Assembly (NCBI GenBank): GCA_029747015.1
Contig: JAKOGI010000427.1
Location: forward strand, 82,001 to 146,000
Direction: 5' to 3'
Length of the DNA: 64,000 nucleotides
Origin: Carnegiea gigantea
Lineage: Eukaryota; Streptophyta; Magnoliopsida; Caryophyllales; Cactaceae
A program made the position numbers and the translations under genes. Below, one piece after another: positions 41,343 through 52,351 of this stretch (its first letter is position 1; each line of letters opens with the position of its first letter). The notes beneath the pieces are model-generated. The model did not search any database. It saw only the letters and a list, made by a program, of their open reading frames with translations, and was not told the DNA's origin.

Positions 41343-44300
41343 GTTTCAATAAGCTTCTTATTTTTTTCCTCTTTTGCATTCATTTGCATAACACCTAACT
41401 TCTCAACGCGTACAACACTTACGACTATTTTGTTCTACAGGACGCTAAGTAGCTTTTCTAATCTTTACCTCAGGGCTTGTTAAATACTTTAGCTTGTATT
41501 TTTCCCCCTTTTGCTTTTTGAAGCTCTTTTTCTCATAAAATTTTCTCTTTCTTTTGTTTTTAGGTTCCTATTTATAAACAGTATCTCTACAAGCTAGAAG
41601 TTATTTCTTCATTTTCTTTTGTTTTGGATATCACAACATTGATCATTAACCTGTTTTCTTAAATAGGGTACTTTTGTACGAAGGGTATCAATGGCATCTG
41701 CTTTTTTAAGCCATATAATGTATCTTTTATTAATTATAGAATTTATTAGATAAGGTAATTTGTCGTAAAATATATCAAGGTTGGTTTCATTATTGCTAAT
41801 TTTGTTATAATATTAACTGAACTCAGCAATATAATTTTCTAGATATTTCATATCCCATAGTTCTATGTTATTAATTTTTCTTTACCATTTGTTGGTTTTT
41901 TCCTCAAATGGTTGAATTTTTTCACATAATTTTTTGAACATAGCAACTTATTTTTGTTATCACTTTTAACATGTTCTTAGAGTCCTCATCTAATGAGTGG
42001 TATCAATCAACTACAATGGCAGAAAAATTATGCTCCATATAACTTAGGAAATTTCGAATAGTCCATGTAGTTCAATTTTAGCACATTGTTCATACCCTTC
42101 TTTAAATGTTCAAATATTTCTTCTCGGTTATGAGCCCCATCAATGTTTAGGATGTGAACTGCTTGGTTGATTAGATAAGACTAAGTTCATCTAAGGATGT
42201 CATTTTCTTTGGAATGAACCCAAGGGAAAAGTTGGCTGTTCGTGCCACTGGAACATATCAAGGTCTTATAAATGGAGTATTCCTTCTAGATGATTTACCA
42301 AACACTTCAGATTTTGGAATTATATTGTTAACCAAATTGAATTCAAATTTTTCGATATTGATTCTTCACCAATTTCAATGATCTTGCTTTCAACCACTAT
42401 TTTCACTTCTTTTAAAAGGATCACATCCAAATCCTGTAGTCCAATTAGGTCTATTTTGCTGATATATTTCTTCTTCTAGCTAGGCATCATTTGTCTCTTC
42501 ATTACTTAGTATTCCTTGTTTATCTACTATCACTCCCATAATCTTATTTACCTCTTTTGGATTTTGGTTTTTATTGAACAGATTTTGTAGTTCCTCTAGA
42601 TTGTATAGCTCTTATTCCATATTCTTTTCCTCTCCATGTTTTCTAATTTTTCTTCTTTTTCTGATGATTTCTTAGATGATTTTTTTGCTTTTTAATGTTT
42701 TATATCTTGTAAGCAAAATGGATTTTGGTTTATATGGTTTTAGAAAGGATATTTAGGCTGAACTGGAATATGTTATCCTAGATGCAATTTTCCATTATCC
42801 TTGATGAAATACTACTTCTTCATATTCATCTTCTATTCACAATTTCTTTGTTATTTTTAAGAGCAAGATCACATGGTTCTTCTTCACTAAACTCAAAGAA
42901 ATTTAAGGTGCCTAAAGTTTCAATGAGCTTCTTATTTTTTTTTTTCTCTTTTGCATTCATTTGCATAACACCTAACTTCTCTATGCGTGCAACACTTACG
43001 ACTATTTTGTTCTACTGGACAATAAGTAGCTTTTCTAATCTTTACCTTAGGGCTTGTTAAATACTCTATCTTGTATTTTTCTCCCTTTTGCTTTTTGAAG
43101 CTCTTTTTCTCATAAAATTTTCTCTTTCTTTTCTTTTTAGGTTACTATTGACAAACAGTATCTCAATAAGCTAGAAGTTGCTTCTTCATCTTCTTTTGTT
43201 TTGGATCACGACAATGACCATTAACCTATTTCTTAAATAAGGTATTTTTGTGCGAAGGGTATCAATAGCATATGCGTTTTTAAGCCATGTAATGCATCTT
43301 TTATTAATTATAGAATTTATTAGATAAGGTAATTTGTCATAAAATATATCAAGGTTGGTTTCATTATTGCTAATTTTGTTATAATATTAACTGAACTAAA
43401 TAATATAATGTTCTAGATATTTCGTATCTCATAGTTCTATATTATTAATTTTTCTTTACCCTTTTTTTGGCTTTTTCCTCAAATGGTTGAATTTTCTCAC
43501 ATAATTTTTTGAACATAGCAACTTATTTTTGTTATCATTGTTAACATGTTCTTAGATTCCTCATCTAATGAGTGGTATCAGTCAACTACAACGGTAGAAA
43601 AATTATGCTCAATATAATTTAGGAAATTTCGAATAGTCCATGTAGTTTAATTTTTGAACATTGTTCATACCCTTCTTTTAATGTTTAAATATTTTTTCTT
43701 GGTTATGAGCCCCATCAATATTTAGGATGTAGACTGCTTGGTTGATTAGATAAGACTAATTTCATCTAAGGATGTCATTTTCTTTGAAATGAACCCAAGG
43801 GGAAAGTTGGTTGTTTGCGCCACTGGAGCATATCAAGGTCTTATAAATGGAGTATTTCTTCTAGATAATTTACTAAACACTTTAGATTTTGCAATTGTAT
43901 TGTTAACCAAATTGAATTCCAATTTTTTGATATTGATTCTTCACCAATTTCATTGACCTTGCCTTCAACCACTATTTTCACTTCTTCTAAAAGGATCACA
44001 TCCAAATTTTGTAGTTCAATTACGTCTATTTTGTTGTTATATTTTTTCTTCTAGCTGGACATCATTTGTCTCTTCATTACTTAGTATCCCTTGTTTATCT
44101 ACTATCACTCCCATAATCTTATTTAACTCTTTTGGATTTTGATTTTTATTGAACATATTTTGTGGTTCCGCTAGATTGTATAGCTGATATTCCATATTTT
44201 TTTCCTCTCCATATTTCTAATTTTTCTTCTTTTTTTGATAATTTCATAGATGATTTTCTGCTTTTTCAGGTTTTATATCTTGTAAGTAAAATGGATTTTG

Positions 44301-47300
44301 GTTTTTATGGTTTTAGAAAGGAGATTTATGCTGAAATGGAATATCATTATCCTAGATGCAATTTTTCATTATCCTAGGTGGGATACTACTTCTTCATATT
44401 CATCTTCTATTACTATCTCTACAATTCCTTTGTTATTTTTAAGGGCAAGATCATGTGCTTCTTCTACACTAAACTCAAAGAAATTTGAGCTACCTAAAGT
44501 TTCAATAAGCTTCTTATTTTTTTTTCTCTTTGCATTCATTTGCATAACACCTAACTTCTCCACACGTACAACACTTACAACTATTTTGTTCTACAGGACG
44601 ATACGTAGCTTTTCTAATCTTTACCTCTGGGCCTGTCAAATACTTTATCTTGTATTTTTCTCCCTTTTGCTTTTTGAAACTCTTTTTCTCATAAAATTTT
44701 CTCATCCTTTTCTTTTTAGATTCCTATTGATAAACGGTACCTCAACGAGCTGGAAGTTGTTTCTTCATTTTCTTTTGCTTTGGATATGACGACATTGATC
44801 ATTAACTTATTTTCTTAAATAGGATATTTTTGTACGAAGGATATCAATGACATCTACTTTTTTAAGCCATGTAGTGTATCTTTCATTAATTATAGAATTC
44901 ATTAGATAAGGTAATTTGTCATAAAATATATCAAGGTTGGTTTCATTATTGCAAATTTTGTTATAATATTAATTGAACTCAACAATATAATGTTCTAGAT
45001 ATTTCATATCCAGAGTTCTATATTATTAATTTTTCTTTACCATTTTTTGGTTTTTTCCTCAAATCCTTGAATTTCGTCACATAATTTTTTGAACAGAGCA
45101 ACTTATTTTTGTTATCATTTTTAACATCTTCTTAGATTCCTCATCTAATGAGTGGTATCAGTCAACTACAATGGTAGAAAAATTATGCTCTATATAATTT
45201 AGGAAATTTCGAATAGTCCATGTAGTTCAATTTTAGAACATTGTTCATACCCTTCTTTAAATGTTCAAATATTTCTTCTCGGTTATGAGCCCCATCAATG
45301 TTTAGGATGTGAACTGCTTGGTTGATTAGATAAGACTAATTTCATCTAAGGATGTCATTTTCTTTGGAATGAACCCAAGGGGAAAGTTGGTTGTTCGTGC
45401 CACTGGAACATATCAAGGTCTTATAAGTGGAGTATTTCTTCTAGATGATTTACCAAACAGTTCAGATTTTGGAATTATATTGTTAACCAAATTGACTTCA
45501 AATTTTTTGATATTGAGTCTTCACCAATTTCAATGATCTTACTTTCAACCACTATTTTCACTTCTTCTAAAAGGATCACATCCAAATTCTGTAGTGCAAT
45601 TAGGTCTATTTTGTTGATATATTTCTTCTTCTAGCTGGACATCATTGGTCTCTTCATTACTTAGAATCCTTTGTTTATCTACTACCACGCCCATAATCTT
45701 ACTTAACTCTTTTGGATTTTAGTTTTTATTGAACAGATTTTGCAGTTCCTCTAGACTGTGTAGCTTATATTCCATATTCTTTTCCTCTCCATATTTTCTA
45801 ATTTTTCTTCTTTTTCTGATGATTTCTTAGATGATTTTTCTGCTTTTAAACGTTTTATATCTTGTAAGCAAAATGGATTTTGGTCTATATAGTTTTGGAA
45901 AGGATATTTAGGCTGAACTGGAATATGTTATCCTAGATGCAATTTTCCATTATCCTTGATGGAATACTACTTCTTCATATTCATCTTGTATTGCTATCTC
46001 TACAATTTCTTTGTTATTTTTAAGAGCAAGATCACGTGGTTCTTCTTCACTAAACTCAAAGAAATTTAAGCTGCCTAAAGTTTCAATGAGCTTCTTATTT
46101 TTTTTTCCTCTTTTGCATTCATTTGCATAACTCCTAACTTCTCTACGCGTGCAACACTTATGACTATTTTGTTCTACTAGACGATAAGTAGCCTTTCTTA
46201 TCTTTACCTCAGGGCTTGTTAAATACTTTATCTTGTATTTTTCTCCTTTTGCTTTTTGAAGCTCTTTTTCTCATAAAATTTTCTCTTTCTTTTCTTTTTA
46301 AGTTCCTATTGATAAACAGTATCTCAACAAGCTACAAGTTGTTTCTTATCTTCTCTTGTTTTGGATATCACGACAATGATCATTAACCTAATTTCTTAAA
46401 TAGGGTATTTTTCTGCGAAGGGTATCAATGGCATCTGCTTTTTTAAGCCATGTAATGTATCTTTTATTAATTATAGAATTTATTAGATAAGGTAATTTGT
46501 CATAAAATATCTTAAGGTTGGTTTCATTGTTGCTAATTCTATTATAATATTAACTGAACTCAACAATATAATTTTCTAGATATTTCATATCTCATAGTTC
46601 TATATTATTAATTTTCCTTTACCATTTTTTGGCTTTTTCCTCAAATGGTTGAATTTTCTTACATAATTTTTTGGACATAGCAACTTATTTTTGTTATCAT
46701 TTTTAACATGTTCTTAGATTCCTCATCTAATGAGTGGTATCAGTCAACTACAATGGTAGAAAAATTATGCTCTATATAATTTAGGACATTTCGAATAGTC
46801 CACGTACTTCAATTTTAGAACATTGCTCATACCCTTCTTTTAATGTTCAAATATTTGTTCTCGGTTATGAGCCCCATCAATGTTTAGGATGTACACTGGT
46901 TGGTTGATTAGATAAGACTAATTTCATCTAAGGATGTCATTTTCTTTGGAAGGAACCCAGGGGAAAAGTTGCTTGTTTGCGCCACTGAGGCATATCAAGG
47001 TCTTATAAATGGAGAATTTCTTTTAGATGATTTACCGAACACTTCAGATTTTGGAATTATATTGTTAACCAAATTGAATTCTAATTTTTCGATATTGATT
47101 CTTCACCAATTTCCTTGACCTTGCTTTCAACCACTATTTTCACTTCTTCTAAAAGGATCACATCCAAATTTTGTAGTCCAATTACGTCTATTTTATTGAT
47201 ATATTTCTTCTTCTAGTTGGACATCATTTGTCTCTTCATTACTTAGTATCCCTTGTTTATCTACTATCACTCCCATAATCTTATTTAACTCTTTTAGATT

Positions 47301-47612
47301 TTTGTTTTTATTAAACATACTTTGTGGCTCCGCTAGATTGTATAGCTGATATTCCATATTTTTTTCCTCTCCATATTTTCTAATTTTTCTTCTTCTTCTG
47401 ATAATTTCACAGATGATTTTTCTACTTTTTCAGGTTTTATATCTTGTAAGCAAAATGGATTTTGGTTTTTATGGTTTTGGAAAGGATATTTATGCTGAAA
47501 TGGAATACTGTTATCCTAGATGCAATTTTTCATTATCCTAGATGGAATACTACTTCTTCATATTCATCTTCTATTACTATCTCTACAATTCCTTTGTTAT
47601 TTTTAAGGGTAA
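41343..47612 (-). repeat. Higher-order repeat copy B (four units)
   Basis: Second copy of the four-unit block. It starts at AGTTTCAATAAGC in unit 24, whose right part equals unit 20's right part while its left part equals unit 28's left part. That makes unit 24 the hybrid produced by unequal exchange. It ends at the 50-base deletion in unit 28, after which the sequence follows a different variant (TCTACACGTAC instead of TCAACGCGTAC). Confidence 0.7.
44369..44705 (-). pseudogene. CP-like knuckle and tail, unit 26
   Basis: Duplicate of the unit-22 fragment, with the same knuckle (CKCCTCGEVRCYANEC) and acidic tail. It differs by a few codons, for example FSVEEAHDLA in place of FSEEEAHDLA. The small number of differences shows the duplication is much younger than the general divergence among units. 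Confidence 0.5.
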
Positions 47613-47616
47613 GTTT
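47606..47616. other. 50-bp deletion junction in unit 28
   Basis: The sister unit 24 reads GGGTAAGATCATG...CCGAAAGTTTCAAT, while unit 28 reads GGGTAAGTTTCAAT, so 50 bases are missing with AAG/AG microhomology at the join. The right breakpoint falls on the same AGTTTCAATAAG position where the solo LTR inserted in unit 20. Confidence 0.7.
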
Positions 47617-49209
47617 CAATAAGCTTCTTATTTTTTTTCTCTTTTGCATTCATTTGCATAACACCTAACTTCTCTACACGTACAACACTTATAACTATTT
47701 TGTTCTACAGGATGATAAGTAGCTTTTCTAATCTTTACCTCAGGGCTTATCGAATACTTTATCTTGTATTTTTCTCCCATTTGCTTTTTGAAACTCTTTT
47801 TCTCATAAAATTTTCTCATCCTTTTCTTTTTGGATTCCTATTGATAAATGGTATCTCAACAAGCTGGAAGTTGTTTCTTCGTTTTCTTTTGTTTTGGATA
47901 TGACAACATTGATCATTAACTTATTTTCTTAAATAAGATATTTTTGTACGAAGGGTATCAATGACATCTACTTTTTCAAGCCATGTGATGTATCTTTTAT
48001 TAATTATAAAATTTATTAGATAAGGTAATTTGTCATAAAATATATCAAGGTTGGTTTCATTATTGCTAATTTTGTTATAATATTAACTGAACTCAACAAT
48101 ATAATTTTCCAAATATTTCATATCCAGAGTTCTATGTTATTAATTTTTCTTTACCATTTTTTGGTTTTTTCCTCAAATCCTTGAATCTTGTCACATAATT
48201 TTTTGAACAGGGCAACTTATTTTTGTTATCATTTTTAACATGTTCTTAGATTCCTCATCTAATCAGTGGTATCAATCAACTACAGTGGTAGAAAAATTAT
48301 GCTTTATATAATTTATGAAATTTCGAATAGTCCATGCAGTTCAATTTTAGAACATTGTTCATACCATTCTTTTAATGTTCAAATATTTCTTCTCGGTTAT
48401 GAGCCCCATCAATGTTTGGGATGTAAACTGTTTGGTTGATTAGATAAGACTAATTTCATCTAAGGTTGTCATTTCCTTTGGAATGAACCCAAGGGGAAAG
48501 TTGGTTGTTTGTGCCACTGGAACATATTAAGGTCTTATGAATGGAGTGTTTCTTCTAGATGACTTACCGAACACTTCAGATTTTGGAATCATATTAGTTA
48601 CCAAATTGAATTCAAATTTTTCTGTATTGATTCTTGACCAATTTCAATGATCTTGCTTTCAACCACTATTTTCACTTCTTCTAAACGGATCACATCAAAA
48701 TTTTGTAGTTCAATTAGGTCTATTTTGTTGATATATTTCTTTTTCCAGGTCGACATCATTTGTCTCTTCATTACTTAGTATCCATTGTTTATCTACTATC
48801 ACTCCCATAATCTTATATAACTCTTTTTGATTTTGATTTTTATTGAACATATTTTGGAGTTCCTCTAGATTGTATAGCTTACGTTCCATATTTTTTTCTT
48901 CTCCATATTTTCTTATTTTCTTCTTTTTCTGATGATTTCTTAGATGTTTTTTTCTACTTTTTCAGGTTTTATATCTTGCAAGCAAAATGGATTTTGGTTT
49001 TTATGGCTTTGGAATGGATATTGATGCTGAGCTGGAATACTATTATCCCAGATGCAATTTCCCATTATCCTAGATGGAATACTACTTCTTCGTATTCATC
49101 TTCTATTACTATCTCTACAATTCGTTTGTTATTTTCAAGAGCAAGATCACGTGCTTCTTCTTCACTAAAGTCAAAGAAATTTAAGCTACCTAAAGTTTCA
49201 ATAAGCTTC

Positions 49210-49467
49210 TTATTTTTTTTTATCTCTATTGCATTCATTTGCATAACACCTAACTTCTCTACGTGTACAATACTTACAGCTATTTCGTTCTATAGGACAA
49301 CAAGTAGCTTTTCTAATCTTTACGTCAGGGCTTGTTAAATACTTTATCTTGTGTTTTTCTCCCTTTTGCTTATTGAAGCTCTTTTTCTTACAAAATTTTC
49401 TCTTTCTTTTCTTTTCAGGTTCCTGTTGATAAACAGTATCTGAACAAGCTAGAAGTTGTTTCTTCAT
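49210..49467 (-). pseudogene. CP-like basic arm and zinc knuckle, unit 29 (longest open)
   Basis: An 85-codon frame starting MKKQLLACSDTVYQQEPE, then the Lys/Arg arm (KKRKRKF, FNKQKGEKHKIKYL) and the knuckle (CKYCTRREVRCYANEC). It is open through two places where the other units have stops: TCA instead of TGA after LLAC, and CAG instead of TAG before EPE. The first of these states is shared with unit 1 only. The unit lies one repeat from the right end of the array. The second knuckle Cys is Arg and the His is Cys, so the motif is still damaged, and the upstream coat core is in another frame. Confidence 0.6.
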
Positions 49468-50659
49468 TTTCTTTTGTTTTGGGTATCACGACATTGATCA
49501 TTAGCCTATTTTCTTAAATAGGATATTTTTGTACGAAGGGTATCGCTGGCATCTGCTTTTTTAAGCCATGTAATGTATCTTTTATTAATTATAGAATTTT
49601 TTAGATCAGGTAATTTGTCATAAAATATATCAAGGCTGGTTTCATTATTGCTAATTTTGTTATAATATTAACTAAAATAAACAATATAATTTTCTAGATA
49701 TTTCATATCCCAAAGTTCTATATTATTAATTTTCCTTTCCCATTTCTTGGTTTTTTCCTCAAATGGTTGAATTTTCTCACCTAATTTTTCAACATAGCAA
49801 CTTGTTTTTGGTATCATTTTTAACATGTTCATAGATTGCTCATCTAATGAGTGGTATCAGTCAACTACAATGGTAGAAAAATTATGCTCTATATAATTCA
49901 GAAAATTTCTAATAGTCCATGTAGTTTAATTTTAGAACATTGTTCATGCCCTTCTTTTAATGTTCAAATATTTCTTCTCGGTTATGAGCCCTATCAATGT
50001 TTAGGATGTAAATTGCTTGGTTGATTAGATAAGACTAATTTCAACTAAGGATGTCATTTTCTTTGGAATGAACCCAAGGGGAAACTTGGTTGTTCGTGCC
50101 ACTGGAACATATCAAGGTCTTATAAATGGAGTATTCCTTCTAGATGATTTACTAAACACTTCAGATTTTGGAATTATATCGTTAACCAAGTTGAATTCAA
50201 TTTTTTCCATACTAATTCCTGACTAATTTCATTGACCTTGCTTTCAGCCACTACTTTCACTTCTTCTAAAGGGATCACATCCAAATTTTGTAGTTCACTT
50301 AGGTCTATTTCGTTGATATATTTCTTTTTCTAGGTTGACATCATTTGTCTCTTTATTACTTAGTATCCATTGTTTATCTACTATCACTCCCATAATCTTA
50401 TTTAACTCCTTTGGATTTTGGTTTTTGTTGAACATATTGTGTAGTTCCTCTAGATTGTATAGCTTGTATGCCATATTTTTTTCCTCTCCATTTTTTCTCT
50501 TTTTCTTCGTTTTCTGATGATTTCTCAGATGTTTTTTTCTACTTTTTCAGGTTTTATATCTTGTAAGCAAAATGGATTTTGGTTTTTATGGTTTTGGAAA
50601 GGATATTGATGCTGAACTAGAGTACTATTATCCCAGATACAATTTTCTATTACCCGAGA

Positions 50660-51453
50660 CGGAATACTACTTCTTCGTATTCATCTTCTATTACTATCTC
50701 TACAATTCGTTTCTCATTTTTAATAGCAAGATCACGTGCTTCTTCTTCGCTAAACCCAAAGAAATTTAAGCTACCTAAAGTTTCAATAAGCTTCTTATTT
50801 TTTTTCTCTTTTGCATTCATTTGCATAACACCGAACTTCTCTACGCGTACAACACTTACAACTATTTTGTTCTACAGGACGATAACTAGCTTCTCTAATC
50901 TTTACCTCAGGGCTTGTTAAAAAGTTTATCTTGTATTTTTCTCCCTTTTGCTTTTCGAAGCTCTTTTTCTTATAAAATTTTCTCTTTCTTTTCTTTTTAG
51001 GTTCCGATTGATAAACACTACCTCAGCAAGCTAGAAGTTATTTCTTCATTTTCTTTTGTTTTGGATACCACGACATTGATCATTAACCTATTTTCTAGAT
51101 ATTTCACATCCTTTATTCATTGTAGAATTTATTAGATATGGTAATTTGTCAAAAAAATATGTCAAGGTTGGTTTCATAATTGCTAATTTTGTTATAGTAT
51201 TAACTGAACTCAACAATAAAATTTTCTAGATATTTCACATCCCATAGTTCTATATTATTAATTTTTCTTTGCCATTTTTTGGTTTTTTCCTCAAATGGTT
51301 GAATTTTCTCACATAGTTTTTTGAACACAGCAACTTATTTTTGTTACCATTTTTAGCATGCTCTTAGATTCCTGATCTAGTAAGTGGTATCAGTCAACTA
51401 CAATGGTAGAAAAATTATGCTCTATATAATTCAGGGAATTTCGAATAGTCCAT
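50660..51453 (-). repeat. Last, truncated array unit (unit 30)
   Basis: The unit covers only its left half and stops at GAATAGTCCAT, where an LTR (TGTTAGGCG) begins. Near 51091-51111 about 75 bases are missing and replaced by TTTTCTAGATATTTCACATC, a copy of sequence found about 130 bases downstream (51222-51242). The array may continue beyond the Athila insertion, outside the window. Confidence 0.65.
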
Positions 51454-51620
51454 TGTTAGGCGATAATTTGTCGCATTTTACATGCCCTTTTCACCTAATC
51501 TTAGCTCGTATAATAACATAATCTTTAGAGTTTTTTCTTGTTTTATTAAATATTCTTTGAGAGTTTTACTTGTTTTGTTTATTCTTGCAGGCAATAAGTT
51601 GAACCAAGCAAATGTCGCGA

Positions 51621-51623
51621 AAA
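51621..51623. repeat. CACTA target duplication AAA (pair at 58274-58276)
   Basis: AAA precedes CACTACAAAAA and AAA follows TTTTTGTAGTG, the 3-bp duplication expected for CACTA elements. Because both flanks are A-rich the evidence is supportive but not strong. Confidence 0.55.
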
Positions 51624-51634
51624 CACTACAAAAA
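51624..51634 (+). repeat. CACTA terminal inverted repeat, left (3' end of element)
   Basis: CACTACAAAAA, an exact reverse complement of 58263-58273. Confidence 0.9.
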
Positions 51635-51644
51635 TATATCTAAT

Positions 51645-52022
51645 CTGCGACGGAAAATTCGACGGAAAAAGGTCAAATTTCCGACGGAAAATTGTGTTTC
51701 CGACGGAAACACCGACGCGGAAAGGGTCGTCGGGATTCAGCTCGTCGCAGTTTTTATTCCGACGGACTCCGACGGAATCCGACGGAATTTCCGACGGAAA
51801 AAACCCGTCGGAAATTCCGTCGGATACTGTCAAGCAGAAACTGCAGAAAATAGTGGCAGGAATTTCCGACGGAATTTCCGACGGAATATTCCGTCGGAAT
51901 TTCCGTCGGAAATTCCCAAAAATTTTTTTTTAAATAATCCGAAAGTTTTTTGAAATTATCCGAAATTCCGACGGAATTTCCGACGGAATATTCCGTCGGA
52001 AATTCCGTCGGAATTTCGGATA
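51645..52022. repeat. Subterminal TTCCGTCGGAA array, left
   Basis: Many direct and inverted copies of the palindrome half-site TCCGACGGAA / TTCCGTCGGA, often paired back to back (near 51865-51905 and 51962-52020), producing large potential hairpins. In En/Spm-like elements such motifs bind the element-encoded regulator needed for excision. Short reading frames here are by-products of the repeat. Confidence 0.8.
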
Positions 52023-52135
52023 ATTTCAAAAAAAAAAATTTGTTTTCCGAAAAGTTTGTTTCTAAATTTCAAAAGTTCTCAAAATAAAAAACAATTAATA
52101 ATAAGTTTCAAATCTGCCAATAAAATGTGCTTAAT

Positions 52136-52300
52136 TAAATATTAAGTACAACATAAATTAAATATTAAGTACAACATATATAAATATCAAGATATATAAA
52201 TATTAAGTACAACATATAAGTACAACATATATAAATATTAAGTACAACATATATAAGTACAACATATATAAGTACAACATATATAAGTACAACATATACG
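52136..52300. repeat. Minisatellite TAAGTACAACATATA
   Basis: About eight imperfect copies of a 15 to 24-base unit based on AAGTACAACATATATAA, in the non-coding 3' part of the CACTA element. Confidence 0.7.
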
Positions 52301-52351
52301 TTGTTTTAGATATACACGCAGATTACATAAATTACACGAATATCATATCAG

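Larger units (their letters stand above)
1313..51453 (-). repeat. Macrosatellite: about 30 tandem 1.58-kb units of endogenous caulimovirid CP origin
   Basis: A conserved anchor (TTTAAGAGCAAGATCA or a close variant) recurs at about 1367, 2934, 4519, 6109, 7695, 9280, 10858, 12439, 14021, 15607, 17190, 18780, 20362, 21951, 23521, 25103, 26653, 28239, 29821, 31407, 36539, 38121, 39703, 41282, 42859, 44442, 46022, 47602, 49138 and 50720. Spacing is 1.53-1.59 kb, apart from one interval that holds a 3545-bp insertion. All copies share one orientation. On the minus strand each unit encodes, in order: a Lys/Glu-rich stretch, YNLEELQNLFNKNQNPKE, a middle region with IPKKMTSLDEISLI, a coat core with LPYLINSIINKRYITWLKK, a Lys-rich arm (FKKQKGEKYKIKYL), a zinc knuckle (CKCCT.REVRCYANEC) and an acidic tail (EDEYEEVVF). 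A basic arm plus a CX2CX4-X-X4C knuckle ending YANEC is typical of caulimovirid coat proteins, which package viral DNA. Stops and frameshifts break every unit, many of them shared. The unit junction lies where the acidic tail (about 1313 in unit 1) is joined to the Lys/Glu-rich stretch of the next unit. Confidence 0.8.

Noticed and set aside
4385..50769. Recurrent plus-strand reading frames of 60-166 codons (VLERIFMLNWNTVILDAIFHYPRW type) repeated in most units
   Set aside because: They are antisense to the CP tail and knuckle region and recur only because the unit recurs. They are rich in Phe, Ser and Ile from the T-rich strand, have no recognised domain, and are cut at different places in different units.
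1313..51453. CRISPR-like or bacterial repeat array
   Set aside because: Units are 1.58 kb with no spacers, and the surrounding sequence is clearly plant nuclear.
51579..52029. Reading frames rich in RRNFRRNFRR and SEIPSEIP across the CACTA ends
   Set aside because: Pure translation of the subterminal TTCCGTCGGAA repeats in different frames.
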